This document shows positions 4,890 through 5,221 of a DNA stretch of 5,221 nucleotides, piece after piece. Within the stretch, counting starts at the first letter, position 1; each line of letters begins with the position of its first letter. The notes under the pieces were generated by a model. It saw only the letters and a program-made list of their open reading frames with translations. It was not told the origin of the DNA and did not search any database. This DNA is from Geodermatophilaceae bacterium (lineage in GTDB: Bacteria > Actinomycetota > Actinomycetes > Mycobacteriales > Geodermatophilaceae). The DNA is taken from the NCBI GenBank assembly GCA_013814015.1, contig JACCQS010000095.1:1-5221 (forward strand). Reading direction: 5' to 3'. A program made the translations under genes and the position numbers.

Positions 4890-5106
4890 CGCTCCTCCGG
4901 GACGCTTTCTGGATATACACAGCCACGCTCCACCGACCGGACGTCGTACGATCAGCCGCGTTGCACGGGCAGGATCGACCATGTTGGCGTAGTCCAGAAC
5001 TCGGCTCACCGGTTTAGTTCGCCGCGGCCTCGCCGAGCCGCAAGAGGATCCCCTACAGGACGCCGTGAACGATCGTTGTCGTCGGTGGTTCCTGGAGAGT
5101 GAACCC
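4890..5106. other. Intergenic region before the VOC gene
   Basis: 217 bp with no gene I can support. It contains a perfect 10-bp palindrome AACGATCGTT (5068-5077), an inverted pair GAACT (4997-5001) / AGTTC (5016-5020) with a 14-bp spacer, and a wider pair CGGCTC (5002-5007) / GAGCCG (5035-5040). No clear terminator for the hydrolase/ABM operon and no well-spaced -35/-10 pair for the VOC gene were found. Confidence 0.45.
5094..5099 (+). promoter_or_regulatory. Ribosome binding site of the VOC gene
   Basis: GGAGAG lies 7 nt before the ATG at 5107-5109, fixing the start of this edge-truncated gene. Confidence 0.65.
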
Positions 5107-5221
5107 ATGACCAAGGAAGTGCAGATCACGTTCGACTGTGCCGATCCGGCTGGGCTGGCGGCCTTCTGGGCGAAGGTGCTCGGCTATCAGGTACAGCCGC
5201 CACCGGATGGGTTCGACTCGT
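5107..5221 (+). CDS. VOC-family (glyoxalase-like) protein, N-terminal fragment (runs off right edge)
   Basis: Thirty-eight complete codons are visible: MTKEVQITFDCADPAGLAAF (1-20) and WAKVLGYQVQPPPDGFDS. 'FDCADPxxLAxFWAxVLGY' is the characteristic opening of the actinobacterial glyoxalase-like branch of the vicinal oxygen chelate superfamily: the first beta strand followed by the helix ending at VLGY. The usual first metal ligand position on the strand is not a His here, as in many members of this branch, so metal-dependent activity cannot be assumed. The frame is open at the window edge. The gene is on the same strand as the hydrolase/ABM pair but 217 bp away with its own ribosome binding site, so it probably has its own transcription. 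Confidence 0.8.
   Translation, partial: MTKEVQITFDCADPAGLAAFWAKVLGYQVQPPPDGFDS

Noticed and set aside
4365..5129. Minus-strand open frame (254 codons) opposite the hydrolase and ABM genes
   Set aside because: It covers two clear plus-strand genes with intact motifs and has no recognisable domain; openness comes from GC-rich codon bias.
1..5221. CRISPR array, insertion sequence, phage attachment site, tRNA or rRNA gene
   Set aside because: No regularly spaced repeats, no transposase or terminal inverted repeats, and no cloverleaf or rRNA sequence were seen on either strand.

Overview
The window is high-GC DNA with strong G/C preference at third codon positions, GTG starts, GTGA start/stop overlaps and TANNNT-type -10 elements. 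Together these suggest an actinobacterium; the genus cannot be read from the sequence. It looks like ordinary chromosomal DNA. I see no insertion sequence, tRNA, rRNA or CRISPR array.

Layout: (1) 1-86, minus: the N-terminus of a GNAT-like acetyltransferase that runs off the left edge. (2) 198-826, minus: a DUF5701-family gene readable only through two +1 frameshifts, so broken or carrying sequence errors. (3) 771-1310, minus: an Lrp/AsnC regulator whose C-terminus runs past the usual family end and overlaps the DUF5701 start. (4) 1311-1417: a divergent control region. (5) 1418-2203 and 2200-2631, plus: an acetoacetate decarboxylase-family enzyme translationally coupled to a DUF2000 protein. 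(6) 2651-2983, minus: a 110-codon open frame with coding-like composition and no usable start, read as a gene remnant. (7) 3022-3612, minus: a TetR regulator. (8) 3613-3834: a compact divergent promoter/operator followed by a long hydrolase leader. (9) 3835-4608 and 4605-4889, plus: an alpha/beta hydrolase coupled to a small antibiotic-biosynthesis-monooxygenase (ABM) domain protein. (10) 4890-5106: intergenic. (11) 5107 to the right edge, plus: the N-terminus of a VOC/glyoxalase-like protein.

Two regulator-plus-divergent-operon modules dominate. In the first, the Lrp/AsnC protein probably controls the decarboxylase-like/DUF2000 pair. In the second, the TetR protein probably represses itself and the hydrolase/ABM pair. 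It would act through a perfect 8-bp-arm inverted repeat (3628-3651) that contains both -35 elements. Both promoters have 17-bp spacing, and the TetR promoter is placed so that its mRNA would start at or near the ATG (leaderless). The hydrolase, the ABM protein and a TetR with a Cys in a GCMLGNT motif suggest a small-molecule or electrophile detoxification cassette. That role is inference; the promoter/operator architecture is directly visible.
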